NCBI GenBank assembly: GCA_900553295.1
Contig: USCR01000055.1
Span: 1 to 13,772 of the forward strand
Length of the DNA stretch: 13,772 nucleotides
From: an uncultured Eubacteriales bacterium
Lineage (GTDB): Bacteria; Bacillota; Clostridia; Christensenellales; Aristaeellaceae
Reading direction: 5' to 3'
The position numbers and the translations under genes were made by a program. Of the stretch, positions 7,570 through 13,772 are shown piece after piece; the stretch's first letter is position 1; each line of letters opens with the position of its first letter. The notes under the pieces are model-generated. The model saw only the letters and a list, made by a program, of their open reading frames with translations, was not told the origin of the DNA and made no database searches.

Positions 7570-8756
7570 TCTTCATTGCCTCCTTTTTTCGTGCCCAGCA
7601 GCATCAGCGCCGTGGCGCATTGCAGCGCCACACCGGGGAGCAGGCACGCTTCATCTACTACAAAGGTTCCCGTATGCAGCGCCGTACCCACGCCGCTGCC
7701 CAGGTCGTAATACACCCCGGGCGTATCCTTCTGGAAATAGCCAAAGCTCTCCACGCCCAGGCTAGGGGCTTCCCGGCGAACTACGGCGTCCGCGCCCAGC
7801 ATATCCTGTGCCAGCGCCTCTATTTTCGCATACAGGGCATCGTCGTTATATACGGCACCGTAGCCGGGCTGAATCCGCACCTCCGCATTGCCGCCCATGC
7901 CCTGGGCAATGCCCGCGGCCAGCTGGGGAATGCGTTTCTTCAGCATGTCCCGCGTCTTTTCCGAAAGGGTACGCAATGTACCCGTGTACTGCACATCACC
8001 ACAAATAATGTTGCTGGCCTTGCCTCCCCGCACCGTCCCCAGGGTAAGCACCGCGCTGTCCAGGGGACTGATATTGCGGCTCACCAGGGTCTGCAAGGCC
8101 GTAATGACCTGCGCCCCGATGACAATGGCGTCCGTGCCGCTCTCCGGATAGGCGCCATGGCAGCTATGCCCCAGGATCCGCAGGCAAACTTCGTCACTGG
8201 CGCCGCTGACAAAGCCGGCCTTGGCAAAAAACGTCCCTGCGGGGTAGCGCGGATTCATGTGCTGGCCAATGACCCAATCCACCCGGGGATGCTCCAGGCA
8301 CCCCTGCTCCACCATGAATTTCGCGCCGCCGCGGGTTTCCTCTTCCGCCTCGAAGAAAATCTTCACCGTACCTGCCCAGCGTTCCCGATGGGTGGACAGA
8401 TACATGGCCGTGCCCAGCGCCAGCGCCATGTGGGCGTCATGGCCGCAGGCATGCATCCGTCCCGGAATCTCTGAAGCGAAGGGCAGCTCCGTCTCCTCCT
8501 CCACGGGCAAACCGTCGATGTCCGCGCGGATGCCCAGGCACGGTCCCGGCTGCATGCCTTCCATCTGTGCCATCACCCCGCAGGTGCCCTCAAAGCGCTG
8601 GGTGGGAATCCCCATGTCCTGCAACGCTTTTTCCAGGTAGGCCCGGGTCCATTGTTCTTCTCCGCCCACCTCCGGGTGCCGGTGCAGGTCGCGGCGGGCC
8701 TCCAGCACAAAGGGCATCACCGCTGCCAGTTCCTGCTCCCAGGCTTTCAAGTTCAT
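7566..8756 (-). CDS. M20D-family amidohydrolase / N-acyl amino acid deacylase
   Basis: The product is 396 aa, typical of M20D metallo-amidohydrolases (hippuricase, N-acyl-amino-acid and N-acetyl-diaminopimelate deacetylases). It is expected to cleave an amide bond with a two-metal centre in the cytoplasm. Visible signatures are RRDLHRHPEVGGEE at 21-34, GIRADIDGLP at 75-84, the metal motif MHACGHDAHM at 101-110 (C104, H106), the acidic pair E139/E140 in AEEETRGGA, GQHMNP with H166, and a late His in ALHTGTF. The exact substrate cannot be told. With alr and a D-aminopeptidase as partners, acylated or cell-wall-derived amino acids or peptides are plausible. The ATG at 8756 is preferred because it overlaps the alr stop as ATGA and has AGGAG at 8770-8766; an in-frame ATG at 8879 lies deep within alr. 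Its own stop overlaps the next gene's start in the same way. Confidence 0.92.
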   Translation of the reverse strand: MNLKAWEQELAAVMPFVLEARRDLHRHPEVGGEEQWTRAYLEKALQDMGIPTQRFEGTCGVMAQMEGMQPGPCLGIRADIDGLPVEEETELPFASEIPGRMHACGHDAHMALALGTAMYLSTHRERWAGTVKIFFEAEEETRGGAKFMVEQGCLEHPRVDWVIGQHMNPRYPAGTFFAKAGFVSGASDEVCLRILGHSCHGAYPESGTDAIVIGAQVITALQTLVSRNISPLDSAVLTLGTVRGGKASNIICGDVQYTGTLRTLSEKTRDMLKKRIPQLAAGIAQGMGGNAEVRIQPGYGAVYNDDALYAKIEALAQDMLGADAVVRREAPSLGVESFGYFQKDTPGVYYDLGSGVGTALHTGTFVVDEACLLPGVALQCATALMLLGTKKGGNEE

Positions 8757-9919
8757 GTGAAATCGCTCCTCTCCTCCAGCAGGCTGTCCAGCACCGTCAC
8801 GATTTTCCCTCCCTGCCGGTATACCCGCACCGGGCGCCGGGAAAGGATGGATATGCACTCGTTCCGGTTTGTATTGCACCAGTCCGCATAGGTGGCATAG
8901 GAGATGCCGTCCCCCAGCAGGGTGGCCACATCTCCCGGCGCAGCCTCGGGGATGCCGCTCACGTCCACCATCATCTGATCCATGCAGATCAGCCCCACCA
9001 CCGGTGCCAGCTTACCGCGAATCAGCACCTTGCCCTTGCCGTTGGACAGGCAGCGGGGATAGCCGTCCCCATAGCCCGCGCACAGGGTAGCGATGCGTGC
9101 GGGGTGTTCCAGCACCTGGTCGTCGCTGTAACCCACCACTTCCCCCGCCGCCACATCCCGCACCTGGGATACGGTGGTACGAAAAGCCAGGCTTTCCCGG
9201 TCCGCAAAAGGCATGTGTTCCGTGTGGAAGGGACGCACGCCATATAGCAGCGCACCCACCCGTACCCGGCTCATATGCCAGGCAGGATAGCGCACCAGGC
9301 CGATGCTGTCGCACAGATGAATATCTTTGAGCTGGAGCCCCCGCTGCTCCAGCATGGATTGCATGCGCATCAGTGCGTCGTACTGGGCCTGATCCCGCTG
9401 CGCGGTGATCAGCCCCAGGTGAGAGAACATGCCCGTAAGCCGCAGCCAAGTCAGCCCACGCGCTTCCCGGGCCAATGCATCCGCCGCTTCCCCGGTCACG
9501 TCAAAGCCCAGGCGATGGAAGCCGGTGTCCACGGCCAGCTGTCCCCTAAGCGTCTGCCGGGCCGTGGAAGCGGCGGCCTCCGCCTCCCGGATGCCTGCCA
9601 GGGTCCCCAGGGTCAGCGTCAGCTCCGCCTGGATGCACGCCGGCAGCATGACCTGCTCGGTCAAACCCATGACCAATATTTCCCCCCGGATGCCTGCCCG
9701 GCGCAGTTCGATGCCCTCCCGGGCACAGCTCACGGCAAAGCTCTGGCAGCCCGCCTCCTGCAGCGCCTGCGCCACGCGCACCGCGCCATGGCCATAGGCA
9801 TTGGACTTGACCACGCAGGTCACCAGCGCCTGCGTCATCCCCTTTGCCGTTTGATAGTTGGCGATCAGCGCGTCCAAGTCAATGTCAATCCAGGTTCTGG
9901 GGCAAAAGCGCTCTTCCAT
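8753..9919 (-). CDS. alr: Alanine racemase
   Basis: Alr interconverts L- and D-alanine with pyridoxal phosphate and supplies D-Ala for peptidoglycan. The 388-aa product has the usual length and two domains. The PLP lysine is K38 in VVKSNAYGHG (most homologues have A where S39 stands). The N-terminal barrel also shows DTGFHRLGF at 131-139. The catalytic tyrosine of the second domain is Y264 in VVGYS, followed by AGYGDGYPR at 281-289 and CMDQ at 312-315. All key residues appear intact. The ATG at 9919-9917 has AAGGAAG (9935-9929) 9 nt upstream, and GGAGG immediately before it. It is the first gene of the alr / M20 / M55 operon and is divergent from the GerQ-like gene. Its stop overlaps the M20 start (ATGA). 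The operon context suggests D-amino-acid handling beyond basic wall synthesis, but an essential biosynthetic role is equally possible. Confidence 0.96.
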   Translation of the reverse strand: MEERFCPRTWIDIDLDALIANYQTAKGMTQALVTCVVKSNAYGHGAVRVAQALQEAGCQSFAVSCAREGIELRRAGIRGEILVMGLTEQVMLPACIQAELTLTLGTLAGIREAEAAASTARQTLRGQLAVDTGFHRLGFDVTGEAADALAREARGLTWLRLTGMFSHLGLITAQRDQAQYDALMRMQSMLEQRGLQLKDIHLCDSIGLVRYPAWHMSRVRVGALLYGVRPFHTEHMPFADRESLAFRTTVSQVRDVAAGEVVGYSDDQVLEHPARIATLCAGYGDGYPRCLSNGKGKVLIRGKLAPVVGLICMDQMMVDVSGIPEAAPGDVATLLGDGISYATYADWCNTNRNECISILSRRPVRVYRQGGKIVTVLDSLLEERSDFT

Positions 9920-10059
9920 CCTCCATCGCTTCCTTCAAACCGTACTGTATCCTGACCCGATGCCAGGGGTCGGAAAGAATTTCGCGGCCCGGTTCTCTTT
10001 CTCCTGCCGGACGCATACGCATGCTTTGAGAATCTCTTTCTTGGAGGAGGTCAGGTAGC
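9920..10059. promoter_or_regulatory. Divergent intergenic region between alr and the GerQ-like gene
   Basis: Both neighbouring genes must start transcription in or near these 140 bases unless promoters lie inside coding DNA. I find no convincing housekeeping -35/-10 pair on either strand. CATAC at 10014-10018 on the plus strand faintly resembles the -10 of mother-cell sporulation sigma factors, but no matching -35 is seen. A weak 7-bp stem containing one G-T pair joins CTGACCC and GGGTCGG around 9953-9972. Confidence 0.4.
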
Positions 10060-10446
10060 ATGAGCGAGCCCAGCGGCATCCAGGTCCCGGCGGAACCATC
10101 CTTTGACAACGCGGCGTTTCAAGGTTCCTTACAGCAGCTTTTGCAGGACAACATCGGCGCCTTTGTCACCATGGAATTTCTCATTGGTACCAGCTCCATG
10201 GTCACCCGACAGGGGCTGCTATACGCTGTGGGTACCAGCTACGTGGTGCTCTATGATGACGTGAACCAGCAATACACCGTGTGTGATTTGTTTGCCATCA
10301 AGTTTGTCACCTTCTACCTGCCTGGATACCGGCCCGGCCAGGTGACCATGAACGTGCCGGAAGAGCAGGAAGCGGCGCCTACCTTTGCCGCTGCGCCCTA
10401 CGCCCAGGCAGCCTATGCCCACGTGCGGCAGCGTGCCCGGAAGTAG
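10060..10446 (+). CDS. Small GerQ-like protein, possible spore-coat component
   Basis: The product is 128 aa with no signal peptide or TM segment. The core (about 22-90) follows the pattern of the spore-coat protein GerQ family: a short helix LQQLLQDNIG, a strand with V-T-M-E-F, then a G-[IL]-L-x-x-V-G-x-x-Y-x-x-L-x-D stretch and a closing VCDLFAIKFVTFY. The C-terminal 30 residues are Ala/Tyr/Gln-rich and probably disordered. GerQ is cross-linked into the Bacillus spore coat and needed for cortex hydrolase function; whether this distant relative does the same is unknown. GGAGGAGG at 10043-10050 precedes the ATG by 9 nt. It is monocistronic: divergent from alr and closed by a terminator about 35 nt downstream. 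The family call rests on pattern similarity by eye; a generic small beta-barrel protein of unknown role is the alternative. Confidence 0.6.
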   Translation: MSEPSGIQVPAEPSFDNAAFQGSLQQLLQDNIGAFVTMEFLIGTSSMVTRQGLLYAVGTSYVVLYDDVNQQYTVCDLFAIKFVTFYLPGYRPGQVTMNVPEEQEAAPTFAAAPYAQAAYAHVRQRARK

Positions 10447-10480
10447 TGCGCCGTCTGCTCCCGTACCGTACACGCAAAGC

Positions 10481-10512
10481 GGTGGCTGCAAACCTGGCAG
10501 CCCCGTTTTTTT
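10481..10512 (+). terminator. Rho-independent terminator after the GerQ-like gene
   Basis: GGCTGC (10484-10489) pairs with GCAGCC (10497-10502) around a 7-nt loop. Two more G-C pairs extend the stem beyond a T bulge. Seven T follow at 10506-10512. Confidence 0.85.
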
Positions 10513-10541
10513 CTTTGCCCTTGCGTTCCAAAAGAAAAGCC
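10506..10541. repeat. A/T-rich hairpin element, copy A (upstream of dgt)
   Basis: TTTTTCTTT (10508-10516) pairs with AAAGAAAAG (10531-10539), with one G-T pair and a 14-nt loop. It partly overlaps the terminator T tract. Read on the minus strand it contains GGCTTTTCTTTTGGAAC, close to a segment in the dgt-dnaG gap. Two copies only, and imperfect, so repeat status is tentative. Confidence 0.35.
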
Positions 10542-10616
10542 CGCCACCGGCGGTTCCGCGGCAGGGATTCGGCGCCTTCGCGTGGTATATCAATGGTATT
10601 CCTGGCACATTTTACG

Positions 10617-10626
10617 AAAGGGGTGG
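10617..10626 (+). promoter_or_regulatory. dgt-like gene ribosome binding site (decides start)
   Basis: AAAGGGGTGG lies 5 nt before the ATG at 10632 (8 nt from the GGGG core). It favours this start over upstream in-frame ATG codons such as the one at about 10590. Confidence 0.8.
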
Positions 10627-10631
10627 CGTGC

Positions 10632-11636
10632 ATGACCATCCGTGAAGAGCTGGAGCAGGAGGAGCTCACCCGGCTTTCTCCCCGTGCCTGCAAGGCTGTG
10701 CGCTCCCTGGGCCGGGACAAGCCCGTGGAGCCCTGCCCCCTGCGCACTGCGTTTCAGCGGGACCGGGACCGGATCATCCATTGCAAGGCCTTCCGCCGCC
10801 TGAAGTTCAAAACTCAGGTGTTTCTTTCCCCGGAGGGTGACCATTACCGTACCCGGCTCACCCACACCCTGGAGGTGGCGCAGGTGGCGCGAACCATCGC
10901 CCGCTCCCTGCGCCTGAACGAGGATCTCACCGAGGCCATCGCTCTGGGGCATGACCTGGGGCACACGCCCTTTGGGCATATCGGCGAGCGCACCCTGGAC
11001 GAGCTGATGCCCGGTGGTTTCCGGCACAACGAGCAGTCGCTGCGCGTGGTGGAGGTGCTGGAAAAGGATGGGGACGGGCTGAACCTGACCCGTGAGGTGC
11101 GGGATGGCATCCTGTGCCATAGCGGCAAACAGTTTCCCCTCACCCTGGAAGGGGAGTGTGTCCGCCGGGCGGACCGCATTGCATACCTGAACCACGATCT
11201 GGACGACGCCCTGCGTGCGGGTGTGCTACGCCCCTTTGAGCTGCCCGTGGACTGCTTGAAGGTGCTGGGCAACAGCCACGGAGAGCGGATTGATACCATG
11301 ATTCGCGATGTGGTACAAAACAGTCAGGAAGGCAAGCACCTGCACATGAGTGACAGGGTGCAAGCCGCCATGGACGGCCTGCGGGAGTTCATGTTTGAAA
11401 AGGTATACCGGGATGCCTGGCGGGCCGCAGAGGAAGGCCGCTGCGACCACGTCATGAAAGGACTGTTTCATTATTACAGCGAGCATCCCGGAGAAATGCC
11501 CAATGAATTTTTGCTCATCGGCTACCGGGAAGGCATGGACCGGGCGGTATGCGATTTTCTTTCCTGCATGACCGACCGCTATGCCGTGCGGCAATACCAG
11601 TCGCTGTTTATCCCCGGCGCCTTCCCCCTGGCATAG
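10632..11636 (+). CDS. dgt: HD-domain dGTPase-like protein
   Basis: The product is 334 aa, in the range of the shorter dGTP triphosphohydrolase-like proteins. Family members hydrolyse dNTPs to deoxynucleoside and triphosphate and so tune dNTP pools. The HD metal residues are visible: H78 in RLTHTLEV, H107-D108 in GHDLGHTPFGH, and D181 in ADRIAYLNHDLDDA. Other family marks are the RIIHCKAFRRLKFKTQVF segment at 48-65 and FRHNEQS at 130-136. The ATG at 10632 has a good Shine-Dalgarno. The open frame extends back to 10446, but that part reads across the terminator and hairpin of the intergenic region and is not protein-like. It is followed by dnaG after 92 nt, a known gene order in Clostridia (dgt-like, dnaG, rpoD). 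True substrate (dGTP or another dNTP) is not shown by the sequence, so the symbol denotes family membership. Confidence 0.92.
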   Translation: MTIREELEQEELTRLSPRACKAVRSLGRDKPVEPCPLRTAFQRDRDRIIHCKAFRRLKFKTQVFLSPEGDHYRTRLTHTLEVAQVARTIARSLRLNEDLTEAIALGHDLGHTPFGHIGERTLDELMPGGFRHNEQSLRVVEVLEKDGDGLNLTREVRDGILCHSGKQFPLTLEGECVRRADRIAYLNHDLDDALRAGVLRPFELPVDCLKVLGNSHGERIDTMIRDVVQNSQEGKHLHMSDRVQAAMDGLREFMFEKVYRDAWRAAEEGRCDHVMKGLFHYYSEHPGEMPNEFLLIGYREGMDRAVCDFLSCMTDRYAVRQYQSLFIPGAFPLA

Positions 11637-11644
11637 GGATACAA

Positions 11645-11695
11645 GCGGCTTTTCTGGAACTTTCTTCTTGACGAAAAAAGAAGGAAATTTTCAGA
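11645..11695. repeat. Long imperfect hairpin in the dgt-dnaG gap, copy B
   Basis: Positions 11653-11669 pair with 11678-11695: CTTCTT/AAGAAG, a bulged G, TTT/AAA, one mismatch, then about seven outer pairs including one G-T. The loop is 8 nt. No T tract follows on either strand, so it is not a standard terminator. It is A/T-rich in otherwise GC-rich DNA. Its left arm resembles, in the opposite orientation, the hairpin upstream of dgt. It could be an RNA processing site or a dispersed intergenic repeat. Confidence 0.5.
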
Positions 11696-11728
11696 GCGTG
11701 GCGAAAGAATAGGACAGGTGAAGCAACC

Positions 11729-13513
11729 ATGGCATCGCGCTTTCCATCTGCCTGGCTGGACGAGCTTCGTTCCCGGGCGGATATCGTGCAGGTGGTATCC
11801 GGCTATGTAACACTGAAGCGGAACGGGCACAAGTATTGGGGACTGTGCCCGTTTCACGGCGAAAAGACAGCTTCCTTCTCCGTGGACCCCGAGCAGCAGC
11901 TCTATTACTGTTTCGGCTGCAAGGCCGGGGGCACGGTGATTTCCTTCATCATGGAGATGGAGCGGCTGAGCTTTCCCGAGGCGGTGCGGTACCTGGCCGA
12001 TCAGCTTCACATGCCCCTGCCCCAAATGGAGGATGACCCCGATTACCAGCGCAGGCGCACCCAGCGGGAACGCCTGCTGAACGCCAACCGGGAAGCGGCG
12101 CAGTTTTTCCACAAGCTACTCTTTTCCCCCCAGGGCGCACCCGTTTATGCCTACCTGCAAAAGCGTGGGCTCAGCGATGGGGTCATACGCAAGTTTGGCC
12201 TGGGGGCTGCCCCTGCGGAATGGGATTTGCTCACCAAAACCATGATGGAAAAGGGGTATACCCTGGAGGAGCTTCGTCTGTGCGGCTTGACCGTGGTCAA
12301 GGAAGTGGCAAAACAACCCGACGGTTCCACCGCCCCCAGCCGTTCCTTCGACATGTTCCGCAACCGGGCCATTTTCCCCATCATTGACCAATACGGTAAC
12401 GTGCTCGCCTTTGGCGGCCGCACCATGGGCGACCAGCAGCCCAAATACCTGAACACCTCCGATACCCCGGTATTCAACAAGCGTTTGGGCGTTTACGCCG
12501 CAAACCTGCTGCGCAAGGAGCGCCATCTGGCGCGGGTAATTCTGGTGGAAGGGTACATGGACGTGGTCTCCCTGACCCAGTTCGGGGTTGCCGGCGTGGT
12601 GGCCACCCTGGGTACCGCGCTCACCGCGGAGCAGGCCCGGCTGCTCAAGCGCTTTGCGCCGCAGGTCTACCTGGCCTACGACGGGGACAGCGCCGGCCAG
12701 CACGCCATCCTGCGCGGCCTGGAAATACTGGAGCAGGAGGGCGTACCTGCCCGGGTGCTGGACTTTCCCGATGGGTTGGACCCGGACGAGTTCATCCGCC
12801 GGGATGGTCCCGAGGCATTCGCGGCCCTGCCGGCCATTTCCCCCACCACCTACCGCATGCGCCGTGCCCGGGAAAGCCATGATCTGAGCACCCAGGAAGG
12901 ACGCACTGAGTATGCCAAGGCCTGCGCCAAGCTGCTCGCCGGCCTGGAACCGGTGGAAATGGAGAATCATCTGCAGGAGTTGATGGTTCAAACAGGCTTC
13001 AGCCGGGAAGTGCTGCTGGCGCAGATCGGCACGACGCAGCCCAAGGCCGCGGCCACGGTGCAGCGCATGAAGCCGGCCACTCCCCGGGTTGCAGCGGCAG
13101 AACCGGCCGGTGAAGAATTGCGTGCCCAAGAGCTGCTGCTCTCGTTGATGGCCACGGGGCGTTTGCCCGCGGATATTGTATCCGTGGAGGATTTTCAGGA
13201 TCCGTTGCTGAAAAACCTGTATGACGGGTTGCAGCGTGGCGAGTCTCCCGCCTCCCTGGTGGAGCAGGAGACGGACCAGGTGACCCGGGCACGGGTAAGC
13301 CATTTGCTGTTCACGCCTCCCAGTGAGGATACCAACCAATTGATCCGCATGGCGCAGGATTGCGTCGCAACCATGCGGCTCAACCGCATGGAAAGCCGCG
13401 TCCGGCAGGTCATGCAAACCATCAACAGCCTTTCCGGCGATGCGAAAAAGGCTGCCCTGGACGAGGTTACCACGCTTACGCAAAAGATCAAAGCCATGAA
13501 AGCGACGCGCTAG
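11729..13513 (+). CDS. dnaG: DNA primase
   Basis: DnaG makes RNA primers for lagging-strand replication, working with the DnaB helicase. The 594-aa product has the full set of domains. The N-terminal zinc finger is CHCC type (C40, H43, C61, C64). The catalytic core follows, with RNRAIFPIID and FGGR segments near 210-232 and a TOPRIM domain with E274 in VEGYMDV and D318-G-D320 in AYDGDSAG. A Pro/Ala linker near 430-460 leads to a helical C-terminal helicase-binding region. The ATG at 11729 has AGGTGA at 11716-11721, 7 nt upstream. It lies 92 nt after the dgt-like gene and 46 nt before rpoD, as in the macromolecular-synthesis operon; rpsU, which heads the enterobacterial version, is absent and the dgt-like gene takes that place. 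Nothing looks truncated or frameshifted. Confidence 0.97.
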   Translation: MASRFPSAWLDELRSRADIVQVVSGYVTLKRNGHKYWGLCPFHGEKTASFSVDPEQQLYYCFGCKAGGTVISFIMEMERLSFPEAVRYLADQLHMPLPQMEDDPDYQRRRTQRERLLNANREAAQFFHKLLFSPQGAPVYAYLQKRGLSDGVIRKFGLGAAPAEWDLLTKTMMEKGYTLEELRLCGLTVVKEVAKQPDGSTAPSRSFDMFRNRAIFPIIDQYGNVLAFGGRTMGDQQPKYLNTSDTPVFNKRLGVYAANLLRKERHLARVILVEGYMDVVSLTQFGVAGVVATLGTALTAEQARLLKRFAPQVYLAYDGDSAGQHAILRGLEILEQEGVPARVLDFPDGLDPDEFIRRDGPEAFAALPAISPTTYRMRRARESHDLSTQEGRTEYAKACAKLLAGLEPVEMENHLQELMVQTGFSREVLLAQIGTTQPKAAATVQRMKPATPRVAAAEPAGEELRAQELLLSLMATGRLPADIVSVEDFQDPLLKNLYDGLQRGESPASLVEQETDQVTRARVSHLLFTPPSEDTNQLIRMAQDCVATMRLNRMESRVRQVMQTINSLSGDAKKAALDEVTTLTQKIKAMKATR

Positions 13514-13540
13514 GATGTTCCGCCATAGATCGGCCTAAGT

Positions 13541-13552
13541 GAGAAGGAGAGG
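13541..13552 (+). promoter_or_regulatory. rpoD: rpoD ribosome binding site (decides TTG start)
   Basis: GAGAAGGAGAGG lies 7-8 nt before the TTG at 13560. An in-frame GTG at 13539 precedes this site and has no ribosome site of its own; an in-frame TAA at 13536 closes the frame upstream. The TTG is therefore the likely start. Confidence 0.8.
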
Positions 13553-13559
13553 ATCACAC

Positions 13560-13772
13560 TTGACGAATTCGCCTGATAACCGTCAAGCCAAGCTCAATGA
13601 ACTGTACGAGCTGGGAAAAAGCAAGGGAAAGCTGACCTATAAGGAGATCATGAACGCTCTGATGGAGATGGACATGGATCCCGACCAGCTTGACAAAGTT
13701 TTGGAAACTCTGGAAGCGTTGGGCGTGGAAGTGGTCAACGAGCTGGACCCCCACCCCGAGGCCGAGCCCGCC
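13560..13772 (+). CDS. rpoD: Primary sigma factor RpoD, N-terminal fragment (runs off window)
   Basis: Only the first 71 codons are present; the frame is open to the last base. Translation from the TTG gives a short variable head, then NELYELGKSKGKLTYKEI and a helical segment ending DQLDKVLETLEALGVEVVNE. This is the pattern of sigma-70 region 1.1 in Gram-positive primary sigma factors (LTYEEI followed by a D-P-E-Q-[IL]-D and LGI-x-V-x-[DN]-E). Region 1.1 keeps free sigma from binding DNA. Position directly after dnaG, with a 46-nt gap, supports the call strongly. Start is TTG, not ATG. Regions 2-4 lie outside the window and cannot be checked. Confidence 0.9.
   Translation, partial: MTNSPDNRQAKLNELYELGKSKGKLTYKEIMNALMEMDMDPDQLDKVLETLEALGVEVVNELDPHPEAEPA

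Noticed and set aside
8757..8879. Longer N-terminus for the M20 amidohydrolase
   Set aside because: It would overlap the conserved 3' end of alr by 41 codons. The ATG at 8756 has its own ribosome site and an ATGA overlap.
10446..10631. N-terminal extension of the dgt-like protein by 62 codons
   Set aside because: It reads through a terminator and an A/T hairpin, is Arg-rich without family similarity, and a good Shine-Dalgarno sits before the ATG at 10632.
11653..11695. Terminator between dgt and dnaG
   Set aside because: The hairpin is long, but no T tract follows on either strand and the stem is A/T-rich with a bulge and a mismatch.
12116..13483. 455-codon open frame on the minus strand opposite dnaG
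   Set aside because: Low-information shadow; all primase motifs are intact on the plus strand.
1..13772. Mobile element, CRISPR array, tRNA/rRNA or defence system
   Set aside because: No transposase or integrase motifs, no regularly spaced repeats, no cloverleaf or rRNA-like stretch, and no nuclease/toxin pair were seen. The gene content is chromosomal housekeeping plus envelope genes.

Overview
The window looks like chromosomal DNA of a GC-rich clostridial Firmicute, probably an anaerobic gut-type lineage such as Christensenellales or Oscillospirales. That is an inference from several features: the gene order dgt-like / dnaG / rpoD, purine-rich Shine-Dalgarno sequences before nearly every gene, a GerQ-like small protein, an ATP-type PEP carboxykinase, a DUF3298-like exported protein, and a thioredoxin-reductase-like flavoprotein without pyridine-nucleotide motifs. 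No transposase, integrase, CRISPR array, tRNA or rRNA was seen.

Layout. (1) Positions 84-4766, plus strand: a four-gene run ending in a strong hairpin terminator. It encodes a zinc-ribbon/one-TM protein with a large exported part, an FAD-dependent thioredoxin-reductase-like protein, and two exported proteins with signal peptides; the second exported protein resembles the RsiV/PdaC DUF3298 family. (2) Positions 4886-6560, minus strand: pckA with its own terminator and an A/T-rich upstream region. (3) Positions 6769-9919, minus strand: alr, an M20D-type amidohydrolase and an M55 D-aminopeptidase. Both junctions are ATGA overlaps, so this is a tightly coupled operon. It reads towards pckA with no obvious terminator between. 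(4) Positions 10060-10512, plus strand: a small GerQ-like gene, divergent from alr, closed by a terminator. (5) Positions 10632-13772, plus strand: an HD-domain dGTPase-like gene, dnaG (primase) and the first 71 codons of rpoD, which starts with TTG and runs off the end.

How the parts may work together. Alr, the M20 enzyme and the M55 enzyme fit handling of D-amino acids and short peptides, plausibly cell-wall turnover or D-/L-alanine balance. The GerQ-like neighbour makes a spore link possible but unproven. dgt-like/dnaG/rpoD is a replication and transcription initiation cluster. The first operon is the least understood part of the window.

The strongest lead is the flavoprotein at 1934-2797. 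It keeps the FAD sites and the CxxC redox pair but lacks both NADPH-binding motifs. This matches the ferredoxin-linked flavin thioredoxin reductases (FFTR) described in clostridia. Here it sits in an apparent operon with three envelope or exported proteins of unknown function.
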